DNA from: JBKECY01 sp047975025
GTDB taxonomy: Bacteria; Bacillota; Clostridia; Lachnospirales; Lachnospiraceae
Assembly: GCA_047975025.1 (NCBI GenBank)
Contig: JBKECY010000042.1
Coordinates: forward strand, 1-59,880
Direction: 5' to 3'
Length of the DNA stretch: 59,880 nt
The position numbers were made by a program, and so were the translations under genes. Numbering within the stretch: position 1 is the first letter of the stretch; each line of letters opens with the position of its first letter. This document shows, piece after piece, positions 34,512 to 42,466 of the stretch. The notes beneath the pieces are model-generated. The model saw only the letters and a program-made list of their open reading frames with translations, was not told the DNA's origin and did no database searches.

Positions 34512-35498
34512 TCAGAACACTTCTTTGCTGTATTTAGCGATTTCCTCACTTGTCACTTCGTACACATTCGGGAATGTACTCATCGCCAGCCCCTGCGAGG
34601 CACTTGGGATAAAGTAATGCTTTCCGTTCTCATCACATGCACGCTTGACTTCTCTGGCAATCACCTCTCTGGTCCAGCCTTCATAATCAATCTTGGCGCT
34701 GTCGATGCCGCCCATGAAGGAAATCTGACCGCCATACTGCTGAATCAGCTCCGGAATATGATTGGAGGTCATAACCCCCTGCCAGATATCAATTCCCATG
34801 TCAATCATATACGGCACCAGTGTTGCAGCATAGGAGTCACTGTGATGCACAATCAGCTCAACACCATTTTCCTTGTAGCATCCATAGATTGTCTTGTATG
34901 CGGGCAGGATAAACTCTTCAAACATGGCAGGTGACATAAACGTAGAGGTCTGACTGCCCCAGTCATCATGGTGGAAGATGGCATCCGGCTTAATATATTT
35001 GGTAATCTGCTCCGCTACTTTTACTTCGTATTCTGTCAGATATTTGATCAGATCATGTGTATGCTCGGGCTCTTCATAATAATTAATCAGCGCACGCTGC
35101 ATCTCTCCAAGATGGTGGGTCTGCTCAAAAATACCCGGTGCTATAAAAGACGTCACAAAATATTCGTTACGGTCAATTTCTTCTGCCTGTTTGATAAACG
35201 GCTCCCAGGCAGCCTCCGGATAATCCGTTTTCGGCGCCCTTACATAATCCTGCCAGTGCGTAATATCCTGAATGACGATTTTATCCGGTGTATGTACCGG
35301 AAAGGAGCCCGGAGTACCTGCCGGCCAGTCATTCGTTACACCCCATGAATTTTTGACAGGTCCCTTGCCATACTCCGGCATAGGACTGGCCATCATGATC
35401 GGGTCGAACATCATGGCGATGAATTCATATTGATTCACGAAACGGTCAGGGCTTCCTCCCCGGATAGTCTCAAGTAAGTTCTCTCTGATTGTCAGCAT
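34512..35498 (-). CDS. URO-D/MtaA superfamily protein, paralog A (H-x-D type)
   Basis: A 328-residue cytoplasmic TIM-barrel protein of the uroporphyrinogen decarboxylase/cobamide methyltransferase superfamily. Seen: an N-terminal LLETIRGGSPDRFVNQYEF, the motif FHHDDWGSQ (175-183), LIVHHSDSY (215-223) and MGGIDSAKID (262-271). Cobamide methyltransferases have a zinc-binding His-x-Cys at the second site; here it reads His219-Ser-Asp221, so the zinc/thiol chemistry is probably absent. The HemE N-terminal porphyrin-binding pattern is not seen. Last gene of MFS-D-C-B-A; very close to paralog C, sharing ENGVELIVHHSDSYAA. Reaction unknown. Confidence 0.85.
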   Translation of the reverse strand: MLTIRENLLETIRGGSPDRFVNQYEFIAMMFDPIMMASPMPEYGKGPVKNSWGVTNDWPAGTPGSFPVHTPDKIVIQDITHWQDYVRAPKTDYPEAAWEPFIKQAEEIDRNEYFVTSFIAPGIFEQTHHLGEMQRALINYYEEPEHTHDLIKYLTEYEVKVAEQITKYIKPDAIFHHDDWGSQTSTFMSPAMFEEFILPAYKTIYGCYKENGVELIVHHSDSYAATLVPYMIDMGIDIWQGVMTSNHIPELIQQYGGQISFMGGIDSAKIDYEGWTREVIAREVKRACDENGKHYFIPSASQGLAMSTFPNVYEVTSEEIAKYSKEVF

Positions 35499-35529
35499 TT
35501 TGCTTCCTCCTTAGGTATGTTTTATCCAT

Positions 35530-36513
35530 TTATACGGGATGGGCCTGAGCATAGCTTCGTCCATAGGCATGCAGTTCATCCATCACAATACTGTTATTCC
35601 ACTCTCTAAAACAGATGCCGTTAGGAATGGACGGATAAAACCGCCCTCCCGGACAATAGGTATCAATCGCTCTGCGTACCTCTTGGCGAATCTGCCCCTC
35701 TGTGATATTCTCAATATCTACTTTGGGACCGTCTATGCCACCGCACATTGCCAAGCGGCCGGCCGTCTCCTGCTGAATCTTCACGATATCATTTTGCGCT
35801 ATGGTGCCCTGCCAGATATCGACACCAATCTCTACCATATCCGATACGATTGGCTCGCAGATACAGTCAGCATGGTGCATATACAACATGCCGCATGCAT
35901 GAATCACATCCGCAATTTCCTTTTGCAGGGGCTTGATAATATCCCGCCAGACGCGCGGCGGCAGAAACAGATTCTGCTTCGAGCCCCAGTCATCATGATA
36001 AAAAATAATATCCGGGTGGAGTTCTTCCGCCACCATCTTAATATATTTGATCTTATAATCCGCAATCACGCGCAGCAGTGCCTTCATTTCATCCGGGTAT
36101 TCCATATAATTAATCAGGGCATTTTCCATTCCCATCAGATGATGCGAGCGTTCGAACAGACCACCTGCAAACATAAAACCCAAAAACTTTTCGGTTCGGT
36201 CCGTCTCAGAAGCAACAGCCCGGGCAGCTGTCCAGTCCAGCTGCGCAAGCGAAGGCACTTTGACCTGCACTTCCCATGTCTCGATATCTTTAATGACTGC
36301 GTTCTGCTCAGTAACATGCGGATGCTGTCCGGGTGCTCCCGGTTTGCAGATCCAGGTCGTCCCCCAGCTGTCCAGATGCTCTTCGCCGTCTTGCGGCACC
36401 AGATCACCCAGCAGCACAGGGTCCGGCACCAATACGACGGCATCCATCAGATCTCCGTAAAATTCTGGCTGGCGCCTCTCAAAAATCGCCATGGCATTTT
36501 CTCTTAGATTCAT
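35530..36513 (-). CDS. URO-D/MtaA superfamily protein, paralog B (H-x-D type)
   Basis: A 327-residue protein of the same superfamily, more divergent than A and C. It opens with LRENAMAIFERRQPEFYGD and lacks the RGGxPDRFVNQYE block of A and C. It keeps FYHDDWGSK (171-179), VDIWQGT (231-237) and CGGIDGPKVD (257-266). The second motif is MHHADCICE (212-220): His214-Ala-Asp216, again Asp in place of the Cys of methyltransferases, though a Cys follows at 217. The gap to paralog A is 31 bases and to C only 12. Reaction unknown. Confidence 0.83.
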   Translation of the reverse strand: MNLRENAMAIFERRQPEFYGDLMDAVVLVPDPVLLGDLVPQDGEEHLDSWGTTWICKPGAPGQHPHVTEQNAVIKDIETWEVQVKVPSLAQLDWTAARAVASETDRTEKFLGFMFAGGLFERSHHLMGMENALINYMEYPDEMKALLRVIADYKIKYIKMVAEELHPDIIFYHDDWGSKQNLFLPPRVWRDIIKPLQKEIADVIHACGMLYMHHADCICEPIVSDMVEIGVDIWQGTIAQNDIVKIQQETAGRLAMCGGIDGPKVDIENITEGQIRQEVRRAIDTYCPGGRFYPSIPNGICFREWNNSIVMDELHAYGRSYAQAHPV

Positions 36514-36525
36514 TTTTACTACCTC

Positions 36526-37512
36526 TTAAAACATGATTTTCGACATTTCATCAATCGCTTCTGATACGGCCTCATACAGCCCCGGGAAAGTACTCTCCGG
36601 GCCGCCCATCGTCGTTCCCGGTATATAATACAGTTTTCCGTTGGCTTCACAGGCTTCCCTGACGGCCGCCATAACTTTTTCTTTGGTCCAGTCCGCACGA
36701 TCAATCTTTCCGTTGTCAATACCGGCATGGAACGAAATCTGCCCTCCATACTGCTGAATCAGATCCGCCACATGATTCGTCGACATAACACCCTGCCAGA
36801 TATCGATTCCGCTGTCAATCATGTGCGGCACCAGATTGGCTGCGTACGAATCACTGTGATGTACGATCAGCTCGACCCCGTTCTCTTTCCAAAATCCGTA
36901 AATTTTCTTATAGGCAGGCGCTATAAATTCTCCGAACATCTCAGGTGAGAGGAAGGAGGAAATCTGGCTTCCCCAATCATCATGATGGAACAGCGCATCC
37001 GGGTGAAGATGCGAAATAATCTCTCCCGCACAATGAATCTCATACTCCGTAAGATAGTCCACCAGTGCATGCATTGCTTCCGGCTCTTCATAAAGTGCAA
37101 TCATCGCCTCTTCCATTCCAATCAGATAATGCAGCTTTTCAAAGATACCGGGAGCAATAAAGGGGGCGGCAAATGTCTCTTCTTTGTCCACTGCTTCGGC
37201 AGCAGCAACAAAGGGAGCCCAGGCTTCTTCCGGGAAAATATACTCTGGCGCTTTCACATAGTCCTGCCAGTTCGCAATGTCTTTTACGACCACCAGCTCC
37301 GGGCTTGTCACCGGGAACGGCCCCGGCACATACTCCGGGAATTCTATGGTAACACCCCAGCCATTTTTAGCCGTCGACCCTTTGGGGCAGCTGCCAAGGG
37401 ATGCCAGTGTCGTCGGATCGAACAGCAGTGTCAGATATTCATATTGATTCACGAAACGGTCCGGATTTCCGCCGCGGATCGTCTCTCTTAAATTTTGCTT
37501 TTTTGTAAGCAT
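36526..37512 (-). CDS. URO-D/MtaA superfamily protein, paralog C (H-x-D type)
   Basis: A 328-residue protein closely related to paralog A: same length, same N-terminal RETIRGGNPDRFVNQYEY, same FHHDDWGSQ (175-183) and LIVHHSDSYAANLVPHMID. His219-Ser-Asp221 replaces His-x-Cys. A GTG at 37530 could start translation, but the ATG at 37512 aligns exactly with paralog A and has AGAAGG upstream. A and C look like an in-operon duplication with B between them, which suggests each has been kept for its own substrate or as a subunit. Reaction unknown. Confidence 0.85.
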   Translation of the reverse strand: MLTKKQNLRETIRGGNPDRFVNQYEYLTLLFDPTTLASLGSCPKGSTAKNGWGVTIEFPEYVPGPFPVTSPELVVVKDIANWQDYVKAPEYIFPEEAWAPFVAAAEAVDKEETFAAPFIAPGIFEKLHYLIGMEEAMIALYEEPEAMHALVDYLTEYEIHCAGEIISHLHPDALFHHDDWGSQISSFLSPEMFGEFIAPAYKKIYGFWKENGVELIVHHSDSYAANLVPHMIDSGIDIWQGVMSTNHVADLIQQYGGQISFHAGIDNGKIDRADWTKEKVMAAVREACEANGKLYYIPGTTMGGPESTFPGLYEAVSEAIDEMSKIMF

Positions 37513-37542
37513 CTCCAACCTTCTTTCCACAAACCGGTATCG

Positions 37543-38637
37543 CTAGTTCCTGTGATACAGCTTGTTATAATATTCCAGGGAATAATGATACAATTCGTCG
37601 CGGGCAATCACATCCTGCTCCGGGCGGCTCATATCCGTCATAATCCAAGGCATGCATCTTCCATTTTCACCATAGTGATCGACAAAATCACGTATACGGC
37701 TGCGGATTTGTGCTTCCTGCTCCTCCGGCTTGATTTCCAGGAAAAATGCAAATGTCATATCTTTGCCATAGGTACGGTGCAGATAGTCCGGATCATTAAT
37801 CTCCTGCTGCGGCGTCCACATATCGATTCCCATCTGCAGCATCTCCGGAATATACTGGATATTCTTACCGCAAGAATGCAGCTCTATGAACTTGCCGCTA
37901 TCCTTGATGAATTTGAGGAAGCGCGCTGTTGCCGGCATCAGCTGTGCCGCAAACATTTCATTCGAGAAGAATCCGGAACGCTGTGTTCCCCAGTCATCAT
38001 GATACAAAACTCCGTCGATACGGCCATAATATTTGAAAATATTGGCTGTCGATTCAATTTTGTAATCTGCCATTTTCTGGAAGAACTCTTCTAATAGCTC
38101 CGGTTCCTCATAAAATGCCATCAACGCCTCATCGAATGGAATCAGCTCATGCAGCCGTTCAAAAATTCCTTCTACACATTCGTAGATATGAGGGCGGTCC
38201 GGGTCAAATGCCTGCTGGAGTTTCCTGCCGTCCGCTTCGAAATCCACGAGCGAAAGATCCGGCCACTGCAACTCTTCTTTCCAGTTGGCAAACTCCCCGA
38301 TCGTTCTGGTTCCCGGCTTTGTAATCATTCCGCCGGCCACATCTACCATCTGCCAGTACACGCCCCACCAGTCGTATCCGTCGCGCTCCGGCACAGGGTG
38401 CTCTTCCATGGCATCCGGCCAGCATGTGTTACTCTCATAGAAATAGGCAGGCATCCAATAAGGCTGTTCTCCTCTGACGCAGCGTATATAATTGTCGCGT
38501 ACACTGTACGGACGTCCCGTAATCGCTTCTTTGGGCTGCTGGAAAATCCAGGGAAAGGTTCCCGGATCCTGCCAGAACTTGGAATAATCCCGCTCGGCGG
38601 CTGTCTGAATAAATCTTGCTGTACTTATTGTATTCAC
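37543..38637 (-). CDS. URO-D/MtaA superfamily protein, paralog D (H-x-C-xn-C type)
   Basis: A 364-residue member with a longer N-terminal part (about 45 extra residues rich in Trp, Tyr and Phe). It keeps LYHDDWGTQ (211-219). Unlike A-C it has IELHSCGKN (251-259), giving His254-x-Cys256, and Cys328 in NGRCMPW, about the spacing of the His-x-Cys-xn-Cys zinc site of cobamide methyltransferases such as MtaA. It may therefore be the one methyltransferase-like member of the set. First of the four enzymes, 26 bases after the MFS gene. Confidence 0.84.
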   Translation of the reverse strand: MNTISTARFIQTAAERDYSKFWQDPGTFPWIFQQPKEAITGRPYSVRDNYIRCVRGEQPYWMPAYFYESNTCWPDAMEEHPVPERDGYDWWGVYWQMVDVAGGMITKPGTRTIGEFANWKEELQWPDLSLVDFEADGRKLQQAFDPDRPHIYECVEGIFERLHELIPFDEALMAFYEEPELLEEFFQKMADYKIESTANIFKYYGRIDGVLYHDDWGTQRSGFFSNEMFAAQLMPATARFLKFIKDSGKFIELHSCGKNIQYIPEMLQMGIDMWTPQQEINDPDYLHRTYGKDMTFAFFLEIKPEEQEAQIRSRIRDFVDHYGENGRCMPWIMTDMSRPEQDVIARDELYHYSLEYYNKLYHRN

Positions 38638-38663
38638 TGCGCTACCTCCTGTATTTTTACTGA

Positions 38664-39821
38664 TTACGCACTTTTCTTTTCCTTAAATGGGTTGTAAAAT
38701 ATAAATATAACTGCAATTGCCAAAAATACGACGACCTCTACCCAAATCGCACTTATAATGTTCTCCCCTGCTACCAGCGTTAAGAATTTGAGCCAGAAGG
38801 TACTTAAGAAACCGCCGACATTATTAAATGCCATCAAAAGTGAGATTGCAAAAGCTACCGTAGCCGGAGGAGTTACCAGACCTGCCCATGAGAAGAAGGT
38901 CGGCATAACAACGGAGAATCCAAACCCTACCAGAATCAGGCCAAGTGTCATCACAAGAGCCGTCTGCCCGGTCACTACCAGAAGAGCTCCCAGACCTGAT
39001 AACGCATAACCCAATGTGCCGCACCAACGTTTGGCCACTTTAAAAATCATACCGAACAGGAACCCTGCAACGCATCCCGCCACTGTGAACAATGACAGTC
39101 CCGTCGCTGCTACTGTCGGTCCGCCTGCGTTGCGAATCGTAAACAATGTGGAGATGTTCAGCATAATCGGATAATTCAGCATATTATAAGTAAGGAACAA
39201 GATTGCAATCAGCCAGATGAGTTTGCCCAGCTTTTCTTTCGTAGGTTTCTCACCGGCCTGTACGGCAGGCATCTCCGGCTCAGGCAGGAAGAGCGCAAAC
39301 ACCAGTGAAATCACGAATAAGGCATGACCCCAGAACGTCAGCTGCCAGCTGTTGCTTGCCAGCGCGCCGCCCAGCATCTGCAGGAAGATACCGCCGCCGT
39401 TCATGAACAAGGTTCCGTAACCAAGCATAGACGCCTGCTTCTGTCCTTTGTACATACCAATAATCAATGCATTTCCCATCGGAGACATAAGCCCCATGCC
39501 CAGACCAAACAGTGCGCGGCAGACCAGTGTACCAATCAGGCTGTCGAACAGTGCCGGGGCACATCCGCCTACCAGACACAGAAGAGAAGCCAGAACAGCC
39601 AGGGTCTTGTACTTCATTTTTTTACCCATGACAGCGCCAGCGATAAAAGAACCGATTACGATAAACAGCGTCGGAAGTGTTGAAATCAGTACTGCATTAG
39701 GTCCAAAATGTTCCATCAGCACCGCCATCGCGGGAGTTACAACTGTAAACCCCATAGAAACAAGAAACAATGCAAAAATCGCGGCCGTATTCAGCGCGCT
39801 TATTTTGTTTTTTTCTACCAT
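38664..39821 (-). CDS. Major facilitator superfamily transporter
   Basis: A 385-residue integral membrane protein with about 12 membrane segments split by a charged loop near 190-205 (AGEKPTKEKLGK). Seen: an N-terminal SMGFTVVTPAMAVLMEHFG, the motif GAVMGKKMKYKTLAVLAS, which matches the MFS loop 2-3 pattern, and a Gly-rich CRALFGLGMGLMSPMGNA. The frame opens 87 bases earlier, but the ATG at 39821 with AGGGGGA upstream is preferred. First gene of the URO-D operon, so it probably imports (or exports) the small molecule acted on by paralogs A-D. Substrate unknown. Confidence 0.9.
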   Translation of the reverse strand: MVEKNKISALNTAAIFALFLVSMGFTVVTPAMAVLMEHFGPNAVLISTLPTLFIVIGSFIAGAVMGKKMKYKTLAVLASLLCLVGGCAPALFDSLIGTLVCRALFGLGMGLMSPMGNALIIGMYKGQKQASMLGYGTLFMNGGGIFLQMLGGALASNSWQLTFWGHALFVISLVFALFLPEPEMPAVQAGEKPTKEKLGKLIWLIAILFLTYNMLNYPIMLNISTLFTIRNAGGPTVAATGLSLFTVAGCVAGFLFGMIFKVAKRWCGTLGYALSGLGALLVVTGQTALVMTLGLILVGFGFSVVMPTFFSWAGLVTPPATVAFAISLLMAFNNVGGFLSTFWLKFLTLVAGENIISAIWVEVVVFLAIAVIFIFYNPFKEKKSA

Positions 39822-39940
39822 AATAGTAGATCCCCCTTTCACACAAATATGTGTATGTTTTTTGATATGCCCATTGTAGATGAAAAGGAAATTGGTTGCT
39901 ATGTACAAACACTACAAAATAACACCGGTTAGGACGAGTT

Positions 39941-39988
39941 CATTTTGTATAAATAAAATGTTGTAAATTCGCCATAATTGGCTATAAT
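39941..39988 (+). promoter_or_regulatory. PucR-gene promoter with an adjacent inverted repeat, in the MFS/PucR divergent region
   Basis: TTGTAA (39961-39966), 16 bases, TATAAT (39983-39988). Directly upstream is an inverted repeat CATTTT-N8-AAAATG (39941-39960), and related TTTTGTA/TTTGTAC words occur on the minus strand at 39903-39920. In the same 238-base gap ACACA-N4-TGTGT (39840-39853) precedes the MFS gene. These are candidate binding sites for the PucR-type regulator. Confidence 0.5.
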
Positions 39989-40059
39989 TACATTATACTA
40001 GGGTGGTTTTGCGAAAAAGTATTGGCCGGACAGAATCGCCAGACGAGAGGTGTAAAGAC

Positions 40060-41532
40060 ATGAAACTGAGTATGTGGATGATTGCGAACAGATTGTCATC
40101 GCTGGAGATGGAAGTGCAGATTGCGGAGGATGCGCCTGCGATTCTTAATAGTGCCCGCAGAGCGTACGCCACAAATTGTGTGCACGTGTATCAAGATAAA
40201 GAAGATGTGATTTGCAACGGAGAGAATAACACCATTGTTCTTAAGAATATGGATGTCGTACAGGCGTTTGAAATTATACAAAGCGTCTTCGATTTTTATG
40301 AGGACTGGATTGAATGGATGATATGTCTGATTCGCAAAAAAGACTACCAGGAGTTGGTTAATCAGGCATGGCTTGGATTTCATAACCCGTTGATTTTATT
40401 TGACGGGAACAACAAGGTGCTGGGAATCAGCGAACAGTATGCACCGGATGATATTGATGATGAGTGGAGTTATCTGTGCCGTTATGGCTACTCCTCCCTG
40501 AATGCGGTACAGTACATGCGGTTTAACCAGAGCAGCATTGATTTCAGCAAGCCGGGGCTGCAGGCTTTTGCATTCGCCAAGAGTCCGCAGATGGCTTTTG
40601 GCGGCATTTCCTACCCTATGTTCTGCGATGAGATCACCTGCGGGCGTCTCAACATATTGGCCAAAGACCGTCCCTTGAATCTGGGTGACTATCAGCTGCT
40701 TGAAAAATTAATTTCAATTCTGGAGCCCAACCTCGGACAATTGTACTATGAAACATATCTGCGCAACAGCAATGTCTTTTACAATGTACTATTCGGCAAG
40801 GCATACGATGAACAAAAGCTGCAGGTACAAATGGAATACCAGCAGTGGTCAACGGAGGATCTCTTCCAGCTGGCGGTCGTTCAGGTCGCCGAACGCTGCG
40901 AGCGCAAAGAATGCGTATATGATATCAAGATACTGCTGCATACCATACAGCAGCAGCGGCCGGACTGTGTCGTCCTGAAAAAAGGAACCGATATCATGAT
41001 TCTGTCCAATAAAATATTATCTGATGACAAAAACATACTGGTGCTTCTGCGCCAGCTGGCACGCAACAATCCGATACGTATCGGGTTCTCGCTGCCTGCC
41101 GATGACCTGCTGCAGGTTTCCTATCTGTACAATCAGGCGACCGCTGCCATCGAACTGGGCTGCCTCCGGCATCCACGTGAATTATGTCATGACTTCTTCA
41201 ATTATGCTGCCGACTATATCATTGAAGCCGCTCCTCTGCTCAACTGTGTACATGCCTGTCACCCCTTGGTTCGTACGCTCTGGCAACAAAAAAGCGAACA
41301 TAAAGACGATATGTTCGACACGCTGCAGGTATATCTGGAGAATGACTGCTCCGTCTCGCGTACGGCTGACCTTTTATTCATTCATCGCAATACCATTGTA
41401 TACCGGACAAAGAAGCTGCATGAGTTGTTCAATGACACCTTACGGGATGTCTATGTACGTGACTATGTGCGCATCTCTATCCGGGTGATTAAATTATATG
41501 CCGCAAAATACGGCGAAGAAAGTCTGCTGTGA
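40060..41532 (+). CDS. PucR/CdaR-type transcriptional regulator, divergent from the URO-D operon
   Basis: A 490-residue regulator. The C-terminal about 60 residues are the PucR-type helix-turn-helix: LENDCSVSRTADLLFIHRNT followed by the VYRTKKLHELF helix. Before it (about 250-410) is a CdaR-like domain with QATAAIELG, and the N-terminal half is a ligand- or partner-sensing region with no recognised family. No membrane segment. A frame opens at 40003, but the ATG at 40060 has GAGAGGTG upstream. It is transcribed away from the MFS-URO-D operon, so it most likely senses the operon's substrate; this is inference from layout. Confidence 0.88.
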   Translation: MKLSMWMIANRLSSLEMEVQIAEDAPAILNSARRAYATNCVHVYQDKEDVICNGENNTIVLKNMDVVQAFEIIQSVFDFYEDWIEWMICLIRKKDYQELVNQAWLGFHNPLILFDGNNKVLGISEQYAPDDIDDEWSYLCRYGYSSLNAVQYMRFNQSSIDFSKPGLQAFAFAKSPQMAFGGISYPMFCDEITCGRLNILAKDRPLNLGDYQLLEKLISILEPNLGQLYYETYLRNSNVFYNVLFGKAYDEQKLQVQMEYQQWSTEDLFQLAVVQVAERCERKECVYDIKILLHTIQQQRPDCVVLKKGTDIMILSNKILSDDKNILVLLRQLARNNPIRIGFSLPADDLLQVSYLYNQATAAIELGCLRHPRELCHDFFNYAADYIIEAAPLLNCVHACHPLVRTLWQQKSEHKDDMFDTLQVYLENDCSVSRTADLLFIHRNTIVYRTKKLHELFNDTLRDVYVRDYVRISIRVIKLYAAKYGEESLL

Positions 41533-41534
41533 GT

Positions 41535-42329
41535 TTATAACTCCCGGGCTTTCTTAACACAGCCTTTGATGGCTTCTATAAGGGCACTTCTGAAACCCTT
41601 CTCCTCCAATATCCGCACTGCCTCAATCGTGGTTCCTCCCGGAGAGCAAACCATATCTTTGAGCTCGCCCGGATGCTTCTGCAGCTCGAGTACCATTTTG
41701 GCGCTTCCCAATACGGCCTGCGCCGCCATCGTATAGGCCTGCTGTCTCGGCAGCCCCTCAGATACGGCTGCATCCGCCATCGCTTCAATCATCATGAACA
41801 CATACGCGGGCGAGCTTCCGCTGACCCCTACCACCGCATCGATCAGATGCTCACTTAACAACTCGGCTTTTCCGAAACTGTTGAAAATACGGCATACCTG
41901 CTCTAATTCCCCGGCGGTGACCAGAGCATTGTGACAGATGCCGGTAATCCCCTCTCCGACAAGCGCCGGCGTGTTTGGCATGGTTCTGACAATCTTCACT
42001 TCTTTGCCAAACTGTTCTGCCAGCCAGGCAAGTGTTTTGCCCGGTGCGATGGTAACGATGATCTGCTGCGGACGCACATCGCCGCGTATCTCCTGAATCA
42101 CCGTCTGATAGAACTGAGGCTTGACCGACAGAACGAGGAGATCTGCTGTGCGGGCAACCTGCACGTTATCCTGCGTCGTTTCTATTCCAAAACTGTCCCT
42201 GCATTTGGCAAGTGCTGCCGGGGATGCATCCGATAAAATAATCTCTGCCGGGGATGCCACTTCGTACTTAAGAATTCCCGCAAGCATGGCGGATGCCATG
42301 TTGCCGCCTCCAATAAATCCAATCTTCAT
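41535..42329 (-). CDS. proC: Pyrroline-5-carboxylate reductase
   Basis: Last step of proline synthesis: NAD(P)H reduction of pyrroline-5-carboxylate. It has 264 residues. N-terminal dinucleotide motif GFIGGGNMASAM (4-15), MPNTPALVGEGITG in the middle, and the signature SGSSPAYVFMMIEAMADAAV plus VCSPGGTTIEAV. Its stop codon is only two bases from the stop of the convergent PucR-type gene, so no intergenic terminator exists for either. Confidence 0.96.
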   Translation of the reverse strand: MKIGFIGGGNMASAMLAGILKYEVASPAEIILSDASPAALAKCRDSFGIETTQDNVQVARTADLLVLSVKPQFYQTVIQEIRGDVRPQQIIVTIAPGKTLAWLAEQFGKEVKIVRTMPNTPALVGEGITGICHNALVTAGELEQVCRIFNSFGKAELLSEHLIDAVVGVSGSSPAYVFMMIEAMADAAVSEGLPRQQAYTMAAQAVLGSAKMVLELQKHPGELKDMVCSPGGTTIEAVRILEEKGFRSALIEAIKGCVKKAREL

Positions 42330-42401
42330 TTGTCTACCTCCGTCTGGTTTTCTGCTGTTACATATCTTAGCATATTAAAAACCGTTGTGCAATGCGAAAC
42401 A

Positions 42402-42443
42402 GCCCTGTGCGGCAAGATGAGTACACATCCTGCCGCACAGGGC
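42402..42443 (-). terminator. Terminator of the ribose-type operon
   Basis: A perfect 13-bp stem (GCCCTGTGCGGCA at 42402-42414 with TGCCGCACAGGGC at 42431-42443), 24 bases past the ATPase gene stop. The U-tract is short (GTTTCG), so efficiency may be partial. Confidence 0.7.
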
Positions 42444-42466
42444 CAAATACATCTGGTGCGCTGCTG

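Noticed and set aside
35539..36507. A 322-codon open frame on the plus strand lying antisense to URO-D paralog B
   Set aside because: It covers the minus-strand gene almost exactly, has no ribosome binding site, and its translation shows no domain or sensible composition (many His, Arg and Ile); it is a by-product of the codon use of paralog B.
34512..38637. Assignment of the URO-D-family genes as hemE (haem synthesis)
   Set aside because: No other haem or porphyrin gene is nearby, there are four copies, the HemE N-terminal substrate motif is not visible, and one member has the H-x-C-xn-C pattern of methyltransferases.
34512..41532. Assignment of the operon as a standard O-demethylase system
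   Set aside because: Such systems carry a corrinoid protein and an activase beside the methyltransferases; neither is encoded anywhere in this window, and three of the four enzymes lack the Cys ligand.
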